Assembly (NCBI RefSeq): GCF_002803095.1
Contig: NZ_PGLR01000003.1
Span: forward strand, 1 to 64,000
Length of the DNA: 64,000 nt
Direction: 5' to 3'
DNA from: Pseudomonas sp. ZH-FAD
GTDB taxonomy: Bacteria > Pseudomonadota > Gammaproteobacteria > Pseudomonadales > Pseudomonadaceae
Of this stretch, positions 7,128 through 16,187 are shown in pieces. The notes below the pieces were generated by a model. It ran no database searches. It worked only from the letters and a program-made list of their open reading frames with translations, and was not told the DNA's origin. Every line of letters starts with the position of its first letter. The stretch's first letter is position 1. The position numbers and the translations under genes are program-made.

Positions 7128-9173
7128 ATGGAAAACGTCATTCCCTTCATCGTCGGGGCAGGGCTGGTCGTCCTCTTCATCATCGCCCTGATTGCCCTGT
7201 TCAAGGCCTTCTACATCAAGGTTCCGCAAGGCACTGCGCTGATCGTCAACGACATGAGCTCGACGCCCAAGGTGCACTTCACCGGCTCGCTGGTATACCC
7301 GGTGATCCACCTCAAGGAGTTCATGAAGATCTCCCTGATCACTCTGGAAGTCGACCGTCGCGCCAAGGACGGTCTTATCTGCCGCGACAACATGCGTGCC
7401 GATATCACCGTGGCCTTCTACCTGCGTGTCAACGAGACTCAGGAAGACGTGCTCAAGGTGGCCAAGGCCATCGGCGTGGAGCGTGCCTCCGACCGCTCAG
7501 CGGTCAACGAACTGTTCAACGCCAAGTTCTCCGAAGCACTGAAGACTGTCGGCAAGCAGTTCGACTTCGTCCAGCTGTTCGAGAATCGTCAGGAGTTTCG
7601 TGATCGTATCGTCGAGGTGATCGGCAACGACCTCAACGGTTATGTGCTCGAAGACGTGGCCATCGACTACCTGGAACAGACGGCCAAGCACTCGCTGGAC
7701 CCGAGCAACATCCTCGACGCCGAAGGTATCCGCAAGATCACCGAGCTGACCGCTGCGCAGAACGTCATCACCAACGAGCTGGAGCGCAACGAAGAGCTGG
7801 CGATCAAGAAGAAGAACGTCGAAACCCGCGAGGCGACCCTGTCGCTGGAGCGCCAGCAGGCCGATGCCGAAGCACGCCAGAAGCGCGAGATCGAGACCAT
7901 CCGTGCCCGCGAGGAAGCGGAAACCCTCAAGGTGCGCGAGGAAGAACGCCTGAAGGCCGAACAGGCCCGCATCCAGACCCAGCAGGAGCTGGATATCCGC
8001 GCCGAGAACCATCAGCGCGAAGTGGAGGTGGCCCAGCAGAACCGCCAGCGTGCCGTGGTCATCGAGGTGGAGAAAGTCACCCGCGCCAAGGACCTGGAAG
8101 TGGTCGCCCGCGAGCGCGAAGTCGAACTGCAGCGCATCGAGAAGGAAAAGGCGCTGGAAGAAGAGCGCAAGAACATCGCTGGCGTGATCCGCGAGCGCGT
8201 CGCAGTCGAGAAGACCGTGGCCCAGGAAGAAGAGCGCATCAAGGAAGTGCGTGAAGTCTCCGAGGCCGAGCGCCTCAAGCAGGTCACCGTGCTCAATGCC
8301 CAGGCCGAAGCCGAGCAGGAACTGGTGCGCCAGGTCAAGCAGGCTGAAGCCGACGAAACCCGTTCCAAGCACAAGGCAGTGGAAATCAACAACCTGGCCC
8401 AGGCCGAACTGGAAGCAGCGGCCAAGAGCGCCGAAGCCAAGAAGAAACTGGCCGAAGGTATCGAAGCCGAGCGCGCCGCACCTGGCCTGGCCGATGCGCG
8501 CGTGCGTGAAGTCACCGCTGCGGCTAAGGAGAAGGAAGGCCTGGCCGAGGCTCGCGTGCAGGCCGAGCGTCTGATCGCCGAAGCCAAGGGCGAGCAGGAA
8601 AAAGGGCTGGCGCAGGCGCGTGTCATCGAAGCGCAAGCCGCTGCCAAGGAAAAAGACGGCCTGGCCGACGCCAAGGTGCTGGAAGAGAAGCTTGGCGCCC
8701 AGGCGCGCGGCGAAGAGCAACTCGGTACCGCCAAGGCCAAGGCGACTCAGGATCTGGGCATGGCCGAAGCGCAGGTGCTGCTGGAGCGCCTGAACGCCGA
8801 AGCCGAAGGTCTGGGCAAGAAGTTCGGCGCGCTGGATGCACTGAGCGACAACGCGCGTGCTCACGAAGAGTTCCGCATGCAGCTGGAGAAGAGCTTCGAG
8901 GAGGCCATGGCCGCCATCGCTGCCAACAAGGAAATCGCCAAGGATCAGGCCGAGGTGCTGGCCACCGCGCTGGCCAAGGCGAAGATCGAGATCGTCGGCG
9001 GCGAGGGCGACTTCTTCAACTCCTTCGCCAAATCGCTGTCGGTGGGCAAGGCCATCGAAGGTGTGGTTGGCAAGAGCCCGGTGGTGCAGGACGTGCTGTC
9101 GCGTCTGCTGGCTGGCAAGGCCGCTCCGGCCGCACCGGTGGTCGCACCGAGCGCAGGCCCGGAGCAAGCCTGA
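7128..9173 (+). CDS. yqiK: Flotillin-family (YqiK-like) SPFH/Band 7 protein
   Basis: 681 residues. An N-terminal membrane anchor (PFIVGAGLVVLFIIALIALF) is followed by an SPFH/Band-7 domain to about residue 190. Then comes a very long charged coiled coil (about 205-560) rich in Ala, Glu and Lys with repeating AEA/AKEK motifs, and a C-terminal flotillin segment ending in an Ala/Pro-rich tail. Flotillins form oligomeric cages that organise membrane microdomains. AAAGGAG (7111-7117) precedes the start by 10 nt. The gene follows yqiJ by 90 nt, a frequent pair. Coupling with pspA suggests a role in envelope stress, which is inference. Confidence 0.92.
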   Translation: MENVIPFIVGAGLVVLFIIALIALFKAFYIKVPQGTALIVNDMSSTPKVHFTGSLVYPVIHLKEFMKISLITLEVDRRAKDGLICRDNMRADITVAFYLRVNETQEDVLKVAKAIGVERASDRSAVNELFNAKFSEALKTVGKQFDFVQLFENRQEFRDRIVEVIGNDLNGYVLEDVAIDYLEQTAKHSLDPSNILDAEGIRKITELTAAQNVITNELERNEELAIKKKNVETREATLSLERQQADAEARQKREIETIRAREEAETLKVREEERLKAEQARIQTQQELDIRAENHQREVEVAQQNRQRAVVIEVEKVTRAKDLEVVAREREVELQRIEKEKALEEERKNIAGVIRERVAVEKTVAQEEERIKEVREVSEAERLKQVTVLNAQAEAEQELVRQVKQAEADETRSKHKAVEINNLAQAELEAAAKSAEAKKKLAEGIEAERAAPGLADARVREVTAAAKEKEGLAEARVQAERLIAEAKGEQEKGLAQARVIEAQAAAKEKDGLADAKVLEEKLGAQARGEEQLGTAKAKATQDLGMAEAQVLLERLNAEAEGLGKKFGALDALSDNARAHEEFRMQLEKSFEEAMAAIAANKEIAKDQAEVLATALAKAKIEIVGGEGDFFNSFAKSLSVGKAIEGVVGKSPVVQDVLSRLLAGKAAPAAPVVAPSAGPEQA

Positions 9174-9183
9174 GCGCCCTGTC

Positions 9184-9244
9184 TGTAGGGTGGGCTGCAG
9201 CCCACCATTGCTTACTGTGGTAGGGGCTTCAGCCGCCCCCGCCA
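9184..9244. repeat. REP-like palindrome after the flotillin gene
   Basis: GGTGGGCTGCAGCCCACC (9189-9206) is a perfect 18-bp palindrome within GTAGGGTGGGC, followed by a second GC-rich arm, TAGGGGCTTCAGCCGCCCC. A sister copy is at 9556-9577. Short GC-rich intergenic palindromes like these are dispersed in Pseudomonas genomes. Confidence 0.7.
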
Positions 9245-9281
9245 CATGACCACCTAATTTCGACCAATCAGGGAATATGCG

Positions 9282-9521
9282 ATGTCAGAGTCAAGAGATT
9301 ATCTGGAGATGACCTTCCGCTCGATCCAGTGCTTCAGCAATGACGGCCGCCTGGATGCTCAGGAACTCAAAGCGCTGCTGGAAATCGCCGAGCGAGATGG
9401 CGTAATCGACGACAACGAGGTGCGGGTGCTGCGCAAGATCATCGCTCAGGTGCGCCCGGAAGAGATCGATGCGGCGCTGCGCGACAAGATCGCCATCGTC
9501 GAGCAGAAGATCGGCGTATAG
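9282..9521 (+). CDS. Small helical protein, TerB/EF-hand-like
   Basis: 79 residues, acidic and helical. The core (DGRLDAQELKALLEIAERDG, then VIDDNEVRVLRKII) has the DG-x-[LI]-D-x-x-E pattern twice, as in TerB-like or EF-hand-like helical repeats that may bind metal. A ribosome-binding site (AGGGAA) lies before the ATG. It sits between the flotillin and the giant ATPase, with repeat-rich gaps on both sides. TerB-like modules occur with membrane-stress ATPases, but calling it TerB is tentative. Confidence 0.65.
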   Translation: MSESRDYLEMTFRSIQCFSNDGRLDAQELKALLEIAERDGVIDDNEVRVLRKIIAQVRPEEIDAALRDKIAIVEQKIGV

Positions 9522-9555
9522 CAAGGCCTGCTCACCCTGCCAACACTCCCAGTTT

Positions 9556-9670
9556 GTAGGGTGGGCTTCTGCCCACCACGTCGGCCATAGATAGTGGGTT
9601 GAAGCGGGCGCCCGGGCCACCCTACGCGGATGCCGCCCAGCCCAACCTGCCAGCCCCTCTTAGGAGGGGC
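9556..9670 (+). terminator. REP copy and a terminator-like hairpin before the giant ATPase gene
   Basis: GGTGGGC (9560-9566) and GCCCACC (9571-9577) form a REP stem. Further on, GCCCCTC (9653-9659) and GAGGGGC (9664-9670) form a 7-bp all-GC-rich stem with a TTAG loop, followed by GTTTTAG. It ends 32 nt before the preferred ATPase start and could end the upstream transcript or act as an attenuator. Confidence 0.55.
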
Positions 9671-9702
9671 GTTTTAGACGCAGCAGATTCAGGATGACTA
9701 CG

Positions 9703-12700
9703 ATGTCGGACGCACACACACAGGACGTATTGGACAAGGCCGTCGCCGAAGGCGGCGCCTACGAGGTGCTGCACAGGCGCCTGCAGGAGCAGGGCCAGCG
9801 CCTGCGCAGCTTGACCGAGACGCTCAACGGCCAGCGCCTGGCCGAGTTCGGCAGCAGCGCCATGGAGGCCATTGGTCGGGTGCGTATCCGTACCGAGAAC
9901 AACTGCATCGCCCGCGATATCGTCCAGGTCGGCGAGTGCCTGCTGTTCGGCTACAACGTGTTCCTGGGGCTGAAGAAGGAAACCAGCGTCGCCGACGTGT
10001 TCTCCCTCTACCGCTTGGTGGAAACCCCTGACGGCTTCGATGCCGAATCGGTGCCGCTGGACGGCAGCTTCCTGGCTCAGGCCAGTTTCGTCGCCGACTT
10101 CAACGAGCTGTACACCTACTACAAGAACACCCGTCTGCTGCAGTTGGCCATCCGTGACGGCAAGCTGCTGGCGAGTTTCCAGATCGGTGAGCGCATTACC
10201 GACATCCGCGTGTTCCGCTGGTCGATCTCCACCGACGGCAAGGACGTGCGCTATATCGACAACCGTGGCGAGCGCGATATCGCGCTGCCGGCGCCGTTCG
10301 ACTTCGAATGGCAGAAGACCACCCGCGAGATGGTGGTCATGGGCCGCCACCCGCACGTCAACATTCTCGACAGCGTATTCGTCGAGACCGTCGGCGGCGA
10401 CCTGACCATCAAGGTCGAGAACAACACCCAGGACGGCCAGGGTATCTACCGTGAAGCCGTGGTCGACAAGACCCAGTCGCTGGATGACGCGCAGATCGAA
10501 TATGCCCGCCTGGGCAGCCTGATTCTGCTGAAGATCCTGCCGTACCGCGAAGAACAGTGGCGCTACCTGGTATTCAACAGCCTGACCAACCAGGTCGAGC
10601 GTATCGACGCCATCGGCCTGGCCTGCGTGCAGCTGCCGGAAGACCACGGCATCATCTTCCCCGGCGGCTACTACCTGCAGAGCGGCGAATACAAGACCTT
10701 CGAACAGCCCATGGGCGGCATGCGCTTCAAACGCTCGGTGCGCTCGCCCAACGGCGAGGACGTGCAGTACATCTTCTATCACCCGGAAGAAGGCCGCGCG
10801 GCGCTGTTCACCTACAACATGATCAACCGCCAGTTGCACAACCCGATCTTCGGTCACGGCTACGCGCGCCTGGAAGACGGGCGCATGGTGATCTTTTCCG
10901 CCGAGGGCAGCGAGCCGACGCGCATCCACCCGATGCAGATCTGGCAGACGCCGTTCGAGAGCGAGGACCATGCCGCACGCCAGCCTGCGCGCAGCGGCTT
11001 CTTCGGCCGTATCGGCAACGCCGAGCTGGTGCGTGGCGTGTCCGATCTGCTCAATCTGAGCCGTGAGATCGACAGCCGCGGAGTGTCGGTGGCGCGCTAT
11101 ACCCAGCTGTGCCAGAACACCCGTCGTCTGTTCGACGTCTACCATTGGCTGGGCGACGCCCAGTGCGCCGAACTGGCGCCGCTGCTACGCGAAGTAGCCG
11201 CCACGTCCGAGCTGGTATTGGATGAGTTCGAGAAGGTCGAGAGCATTCGTCAGCAGTCCGCGCGCGCCATGGCCGAGGCCGAGACGCGGCAGAAGAGCCT
11301 GCTCTCCGGCCTGCTGGTGGATAGCTGGGACGAGGTGCAACACTTCGTCGAGGCGCTCAACGGCATCACCGCACAGCGCGGCCAGTTGCTGACCATCCGC
11401 GACTACCGCTACATCGACGTGGCGCGTATCGACGCCATGGAGACCGAGCTGCTCGAAGCCCAGGAGCGCGTGGCCGGTGCCACCTCGGCCTTCCTCGCCA
11501 GCGATGCGGCGCTGCAACCCTATGTGCAGCGCCTGGGCGAGCTGGATGTCCTGGCGCAGAAGGCCGATACCGTCACCCAGCTCAATGAGCCGCTGGTCGA
11601 GATGCAGGAGATGGCCGGCAACCTCGACATGCTGTCGAGCCTGATGGCCTCGCTGAAGATCGACGACGCCACCCAGCGCACGCGTATCGTCGAATCGATT
11701 TCCGAGGTCTACGCCCGCCTCAACCAGGCCAAGGCGCGCGCCGAGCAACGGCGCAAGGGCCTGGGCTCTGCCGAGACCGTGGCGCAGTTCGGCGCCCAGT
11801 TCAAACTGTTTGGCCAGGGCATCACCAATGCTCTGGCGCTGGCCCAGGATCCGGAGAAGTGCGACGAACAACTGTCGCGTCTGCTGGTGCAACTGGAAGA
11901 GCTGGAAAGCCAGTTCGGTGATCAGGAGCAGTTCCTCAGCGATATTCTCGGCAAGCGCGAAGAGCTGCTGGAAACCTTCGAGGCGCACAAGCAGAGCCTG
12001 CTCGACGAGCGTCAGCGTCGCGCCCAGGGTGTGCTCGACGCCGCCCAGCGCATCCTCGACAGCCTCGTCCGGCGTACCGCACGCCTGACCCAGATGGACG
12101 AGCTCAACGCCTTCTTCGCCGCCGATCCATTGATTCTCAAGCTGCGCGAAATGGCCGAGCGATTGCGCGACCTCAAGGACAGCGTCAAGGCTGACGATGT
12201 CGAGGCGCGCCTGAAGGCCGCCCGCGACCAGGCGGTGCGCGCCCTGCGCGACAAGAGCGAGCTGTTCGAAGAGGGCGGCAACGTCATCAAGCTCGGCCCG
12301 CGCCACCGCTTCAGCGTCAACACCCAGGAACTGGATCTGACCCTGATGCCGCGAGGTGATCAGCTCTACCTGCACCTGACCGGCACCGATTTCCTCGAGC
12401 CATTGCGCGACGAAACCCTGGAAGGCCTGCGCGACTACTGGCAGGTCTCGCTGGAGTCCGAATCGCCTGCGCTGTACCGCGCCGAATACCTGGCTGGACT
12501 GGTGCTGGACGCTGCTCTGAGCGGGCGTGAAGGGCTAACCCTGGATCTGCTCAAAACCCACCTGGCGCAGCCGGACGACCTGACCCGGCTGATCCGCGAC
12601 TTCGCCGCGCCGCGCTACAAGGATGCCTACGAGAAGGGCATCCACGACCACGATGCCGCGCTGATCCTGATCCAGCTGTTGCCGCTGCGCGAAAGCGCCG

Positions 12701-14940
12701 GGCTGCTGCGCTATGCGCCCGCTGCGCGAGGCTTCGCCGCGCTGTTCTGGAACCGCTGGGGGCAGGACATCGAGGCCGAACTATGGCCCGAGCGCGCGCG
12801 CAGCAGCCTGCACCTGCGACGGATGTTCTGCAGTGAAGATGGCGTGCTGCGCCTGCAGGAAGAGATCGCTGCAGCGATGCAGCGCTTCCTCGCCCAGCAC
12901 CCGCTGGCGGTGACGGCCGCGCAGCGCCAGACGGCTGCGGCCTATCTGGTCGAGGAGCTGGCGGCCAAGCCCATCGAGTTCACCTTCAGCAAGTATGCCC
13001 GGCAACTGCTCGACACCCTGCAGCAGCGCATGCAGGCCAGCCATGTCTGGGATGACTACCGTGAGGCGCTGGACAACCTGCGCGGCCGGCCGGTGCAGCG
13101 CTGGTCGCTGGCGCAGACCTGGCTCGATGGCCTGTGTGCGCAGGACCAAGCGCTGGCTGATCTGGTCGAGTACATTCCCGAAGCCGTGGCCATCAGCCTG
13201 CTGGACGACGAGTTCCCGCGTCGCTTCACCGAGGTCGACCTGCGCTTCACCGTCAGTGGCCTGCTCGGCGACCATCCGCGTGTGCAGGACGGTGCGCTGG
13301 TGCTGGCCATCGACGACTACTTCGCCCGTTTGCGGCAGCATCGTGGCGACTTCGTGCCGCAGTTGCAGCGTTACCAGGCGCTGCGCCAGGAGGTCATCAA
13401 TCGCGAGCGCGCGGCGCTGCGCCTGAGCGAGTTCAAGCCGCGGCCACTGTCGTCGTTCGTGCGTAACAAGCTGATCAACGACGTGTACCTGGGCTTTATC
13501 GGCGACAACCTGGCCAAGCAGATGGGCACCGCTGGCGAGAACAAGCGTACCGACCTGATGGGCCTGCTGATGCTGATTTCGCCGCCCGGCTACGGCAAGA
13601 CCACGCTGATGGAGTACGTGGCGCATCGCCTGGGCCTGATCTTCATGAAGATCAATGGCCCGGCCCTCGGCCATGAAGTGCGCTCCATCGACCCGGCGCA
13701 GGCGCCGGACGCTACCTCGCGCCAGGAGCTGGAAAAGCTCAACCTGGCGCTGGAGATGGGTAACAACGTGATGCTCTATGTCGACGACATTCAGCACACC
13801 CACCCCGAGTTCCTGCAGAAGTTCATCTCGCTCTGTGACGGCACCCGGCGCATCGAGGGTGTGTGGAAGGGCAAGACCAAGACCTACGACATGCGCGGCA
13901 AGAAGTTCTGCGTGGTGATGAGCGGCAACCCGTACACCGAGTCCGGCGACGTGTTCAAGATCCCCGACATGCTTGCCAACCGCGCCGACATCTACAACCT
14001 GGGCGACACCCTGGGCGGCATGCAGGAAGCCTTCGCGCTGTCCTACATCGAGAACAGCCTGACCTCCAACCCGGTGCTGGCGCCGCTGGCCACCCGCGAC
14101 ATGGCCGATGTTTACCGCTTCGTCGCCAAGGCTGAGGGCAAGCCGTTCTCCGCCAACGAGCTGAGCCACACCTACAGCGCCGCCGAGATCAACGAGATCA
14201 CCTCGACCCTGCAGCGCCTGATGCAGATTCGCGATGTGGTCGGCCGGGTCAACCAGCAATACATCGTCAGCGCCGCGCAGGCCGACAGCTACCGCACCGA
14301 GCCACCGTTCAAGCTGCAGGGCAGTTACCGCAACATGAACAAGATGGCCGAGAAGATCAGTGCGGTGATGAACGATGCCGAACTGCTGCAACTGATCGCC
14401 GACCACTACCAGGGCGAGTCGCAACTGCTCACCACCGGCGCCGAGGAGAACCTGCTCAAACTCGCCGAGCTGCGTGGCAACATGACGCCCGAGCAGGCCG
14501 AGCGCTGGGCGCAGATCAAGCGCGACTTCATGCGCAACAAGGCCATGGGCGGCAGCGATACGGACGTTGGCGGCCGCGTGGTGGCGCAGCTCAATGATCT
14601 GGTCGAGAGCGTGCGTGGCCTGGGCGCCGGCAAATCGGCCGGCGAGACGCCGAGTATTCCCTGGGAGCAGTTGCTGGCTGGATTGGACAACCTCGGCAAG
14701 CTGCGCCCGCAGGTGGAGGTGGTTGCGCCGCCGCAGCAGGGTACGCAAAAATTGCTGGAAAGCCTGGCCGATAGCCTGGAGAACAGCTTCCTGCCGCTGA
14801 TCAAGGCAATGGACAAGAAAATCGATATCGATTTGCGTACCCACAACCGCATGCTGGAAATCTCCACCCAATTGCGTGACCTCGGCACGCTACTCGGCCA
14901 GGAGCAGCGCAGCGACGCCTCGGACAAAGAGGCGCCGTGA
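9703..14940 (+). CDS. Giant DUF3686/AAA+ ATPase (annotated in databases as 'DNA repair ATPase')
   Basis: About 1,745 residues. The N-terminal third (about 20-480) is beta-rich and fits DUF3686, a family found with AAA domains. A long coiled coil follows (about 500-860), then a helical linker. The AAA+ domain near residue 1,300 has Walker A SPPGYGKT, Walker B MLYVDDI and a sensor-1 Asn in VMSGNPYTESG. The C-terminal 400 residues are helical. The substrate is unknown; the 'DNA repair' label rests on coiled-coil similarity, and membrane-stress work is at least as likely given the PspA/flotillin neighbours. I prefer the ATG at 9703 because AGGA (9691-9694) is 8 nt upstream; an in-frame ATG at 9694 overlaps that site. 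Its TGA overlaps the next GTG by 3 nt. Confidence 0.88.
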   Translation: MSDAHTQDVLDKAVAEGGAYEVLHRRLQEQGQRLRSLTETLNGQRLAEFGSSAMEAIGRVRIRTENNCIARDIVQVGECLLFGYNVFLGLKKETSVADVFSLYRLVETPDGFDAESVPLDGSFLAQASFVADFNELYTYYKNTRLLQLAIRDGKLLASFQIGERITDIRVFRWSISTDGKDVRYIDNRGERDIALPAPFDFEWQKTTREMVVMGRHPHVNILDSVFVETVGGDLTIKVENNTQDGQGIYREAVVDKTQSLDDAQIEYARLGSLILLKILPYREEQWRYLVFNSLTNQVERIDAIGLACVQLPEDHGIIFPGGYYLQSGEYKTFEQPMGGMRFKRSVRSPNGEDVQYIFYHPEEGRAALFTYNMINRQLHNPIFGHGYARLEDGRMVIFSAEGSEPTRIHPMQIWQTPFESEDHAARQPARSGFFGRIGNAELVRGVSDLLNLSREIDSRGVSVARYTQLCQNTRRLFDVYHWLGDAQCAELAPLLREVAATSELVLDEFEKVESIRQQSARAMAEAETRQKSLLSGLLVDSWDEVQHFVEALNGITAQRGQLLTIRDYRYIDVARIDAMETELLEAQERVAGATSAFLASDAALQPYVQRLGELDVLAQKADTVTQLNEPLVEMQEMAGNLDMLSSLMASLKIDDATQRTRIVESISEVYARLNQAKARAEQRRKGLGSAETVAQFGAQFKLFGQGITNALALAQDPEKCDEQLSRLLVQLEELESQFGDQEQFLSDILGKREELLETFEAHKQSLLDERQRRAQGVLDAAQRILDSLVRRTARLTQMDELNAFFAADPLILKLREMAERLRDLKDSVKADDVEARLKAARDQAVRALRDKSELFEEGGNVIKLGPRHRFSVNTQELDLTLMPRGDQLYLHLTGTDFLEPLRDETLEGLRDYWQVSLESESPALYRAEYLAGLVLDAALSGREGLTLDLLKTHLAQPDDLTRLIRDFAAPRYKDAYEKGIHDHDAALILIQLLPLRESAGLLRYAPAARGFAALFWNRWGQDIEAELWPERARSSLHLRRMFCSEDGVLRLQEEIAAAMQRFLAQHPLAVTAAQRQTAAAYLVEELAAKPIEFTFSKYARQLLDTLQQRMQASHVWDDYREALDNLRGRPVQRWSLAQTWLDGLCAQDQALADLVEYIPEAVAISLLDDEFPRRFTEVDLRFTVSGLLGDHPRVQDGALVLAIDDYFARLRQHRGDFVPQLQRYQALRQEVINRERAALRLSEFKPRPLSSFVRNKLINDVYLGFIGDNLAKQMGTAGENKRTDLMGLLMLISPPGYGKTTLMEYVAHRLGLIFMKINGPALGHEVRSIDPAQAPDATSRQELEKLNLALEMGNNVMLYVDDIQHTHPEFLQKFISLCDGTRRIEGVWKGKTKTYDMRGKKFCVVMSGNPYTESGDVFKIPDMLANRADIYNLGDTLGGMQEAFALSYIENSLTSNPVLAPLATRDMADVYRFVAKAEGKPFSANELSHTYSAAEINEITSTLQRLMQIRDVVGRVNQQYIVSAAQADSYRTEPPFKLQGSYRNMNKMAEKISAVMNDAELLQLIADHYQGESQLLTTGAEENLLKLAELRGNMTPEQAERWAQIKRDFMRNKAMGGSDTDVGGRVVAQLNDLVESVRGLGAGKSAGETPSIPWEQLLAGLDNLGKLRPQVEVVAPPQQGTQKLLESLADSLENSFLPLIKAMDKKIDIDLRTHNRMLEISTQLRDLGTLLGQEQRSDASDKEAP

Positions 14941-15485
14941 GGCGAGGTTGGCTGGTTGAGTTGCGTCCGCTGCTGCTGATCAGCGGCGCGATGCTGCTGG
15001 TGCAACTGGTCAATGGCGCCCTTGGCGGCGCCTTGAACGTCTGGGGGCTGGTGCCCCGGCATATCGAGGCGCTGCCCGGCATTCTCCTCGCGCCCTGGCT
15101 GCATGGCAGTTGGGCGCATCTGCTCAGCAACCTCAGCGGTCTGTTGGTGCTCGGCAGCCTGGTGCTGCTGCGCTCACGCCGCGACTTCTTCTTCGCCAGT
15201 GCCTTTATCATCATCGGCAGCGGCCTGCTGGTCTGGCTGTTCGGCCGTATCGGCCTGCACGTCGGTGCCAGCGGCTGGCTGTTCGGCTTCTGGGGGCTTT
15301 TGCTGGCGCGGGCCTGGTTCGAGCGCAGCCTGCTCGACCTGTTGTTGGCCGTGCTGGTGTTCTTCCTCTACGGCGGCTGGTTCTTCGGCCTGCTGCCGCG
15401 TGCCGGCGTCTCCTTCGAATACCACCTGGCGGGAGCTTTCTGCGGTGTTCTGTATGCCGCGCTGAGCCGTCGTAAATATCGTTAA
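14937..15485 (+). CDS. Rhomboid-family intramembrane serine protease (probable)
   Basis: 182 residues with about six hydrophobic segments. The GxSG motif is GASGWLFG (Ser112). His163 in EYHLAGAFCG is the likely dyad partner, and HGSWAHLLSN carries the His and Asn of the family. It is a minimal rhomboid without an extra domain, cutting substrates within the membrane. It starts with GTG overlapping the ATPase stop (GTGA), so translation is coupled, which suggests stoichiometric action with the ATPase. Its substrate is unknown. Confidence 0.82.
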   Translation: MRRGWLVELRPLLLISGAMLLVQLVNGALGGALNVWGLVPRHIEALPGILLAPWLHGSWAHLLSNLSGLLVLGSLVLLRSRRDFFFASAFIIIGSGLLVWLFGRIGLHVGASGWLFGFWGLLLARAWFERSLLDLLLAVLVFFLYGGWFFGLLPRAGVSFEYHLAGAFCGVLYAALSRRKYR

Positions 15486-15497
15486 AAGGGACTTTAA

Positions 15498-16187
15498 ATG
15501 GATTTCAATCGACTCGATCAGCAACTGCGTGACAGCCTGGCCGACCTGCGCCTGAGCAATGAGGAGCGTGACGAGCTGCGCCAGCTGGGCAGCGAGCTGA
15601 ATCAGGATCAGGTGCGCTTCATGCGCAACCGCGCCTTCGCCCTGGCCCGTGAATTGATGCGTGAGCCGGAGAGCGTCGAGCCTGCGCTGAAATGGCTGGA
15701 GCAGGTGATCAAGACCCTCGACAGCGTTGGCAGCGCGCCGCGCGTGGAGCATGCCAGCGCTCACTTCAGTCCGGGTGAGAGCTGCCGGCGCAAGATCCGC
15801 GAGCTGTGCCGCCAGGCGCGCAAGAGCGTGGATATCTGCGTCTACACCATCTCCGACGATCAACTCAGCGAAGAGGTGCTCGCCTGTCATGAGCGCGGCA
15901 TCGCCGTGCGGGTGATCACCGACAACGAAAAACAGTTCGATGTCGGCAGCGATATCCAGTGGCTGCGTGACAAGGGTGTGCCGCTGCGCATCGACGCCGG
16001 GCCTTATCACATGCACCACAAGTTCGCCCTGTTCGACGGCCGCTTACTGCTCAACGGCAGCTTCAACTGGACGCGCAGCGCCACCATCAGCAACGAGGAA
16101 AACCTGCTGGTGATCGACCATCCGCAGCTGCTGGCAGCCTATAGTCGTGAGTTCGAAGCACTATGGGCACGCTACGCAGGTAATTGA
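15498..16187 (+). CDS. Phospholipase-D-fold protein with one HKD motif
   Basis: 229 residues. An N-terminal helical region (1-75) precedes a PLD-like domain (about 80-225). One HKD motif is complete: H173-x-K175-x4-D180 in HMHHKFALFDG, followed by LLNGSFNWT. One motif per chain implies an active dimer, as in Nuc-type nucleases and mitochondrial PLD-like proteins. Substrate could be a phosphodiester in lipid or nucleic acid; a helicase encoded next to it favours nucleic acid, while upstream neighbours favour lipid. There is no signal peptide, so it acts in the cytoplasm. It begins 12 nt after the rhomboid gene (AAAGGGA site). Confidence 0.83.
   Translation: MDFNRLDQQLRDSLADLRLSNEERDELRQLGSELNQDQVRFMRNRAFALARELMREPESVEPALKWLEQVIKTLDSVGSAPRVEHASAHFSPGESCRRKIRELCRQARKSVDICVYTISDDQLSEEVLACHERGIAVRVITDNEKQFDVGSDIQWLRDKGVPLRIDAGPYHMHHKFALFDGRLLLNGSFNWTRSATISNEENLLVIDHPQLLAAYSREFEALWARYAGN

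Noticed and set aside
7497..9245. 582-codon open frame on the minus strand
   Set aside because: Antisense shadow of the flotillin coiled coil, rich in Leu and Phe without domain features.
12781..14871. 696-codon open frame on the minus strand
   Set aside because: It lies entirely antisense to the giant ATPase and reads as the His/Gln/Leu-rich shadow typical of high-GC genes. The plus strand has clear AAA+ motifs.
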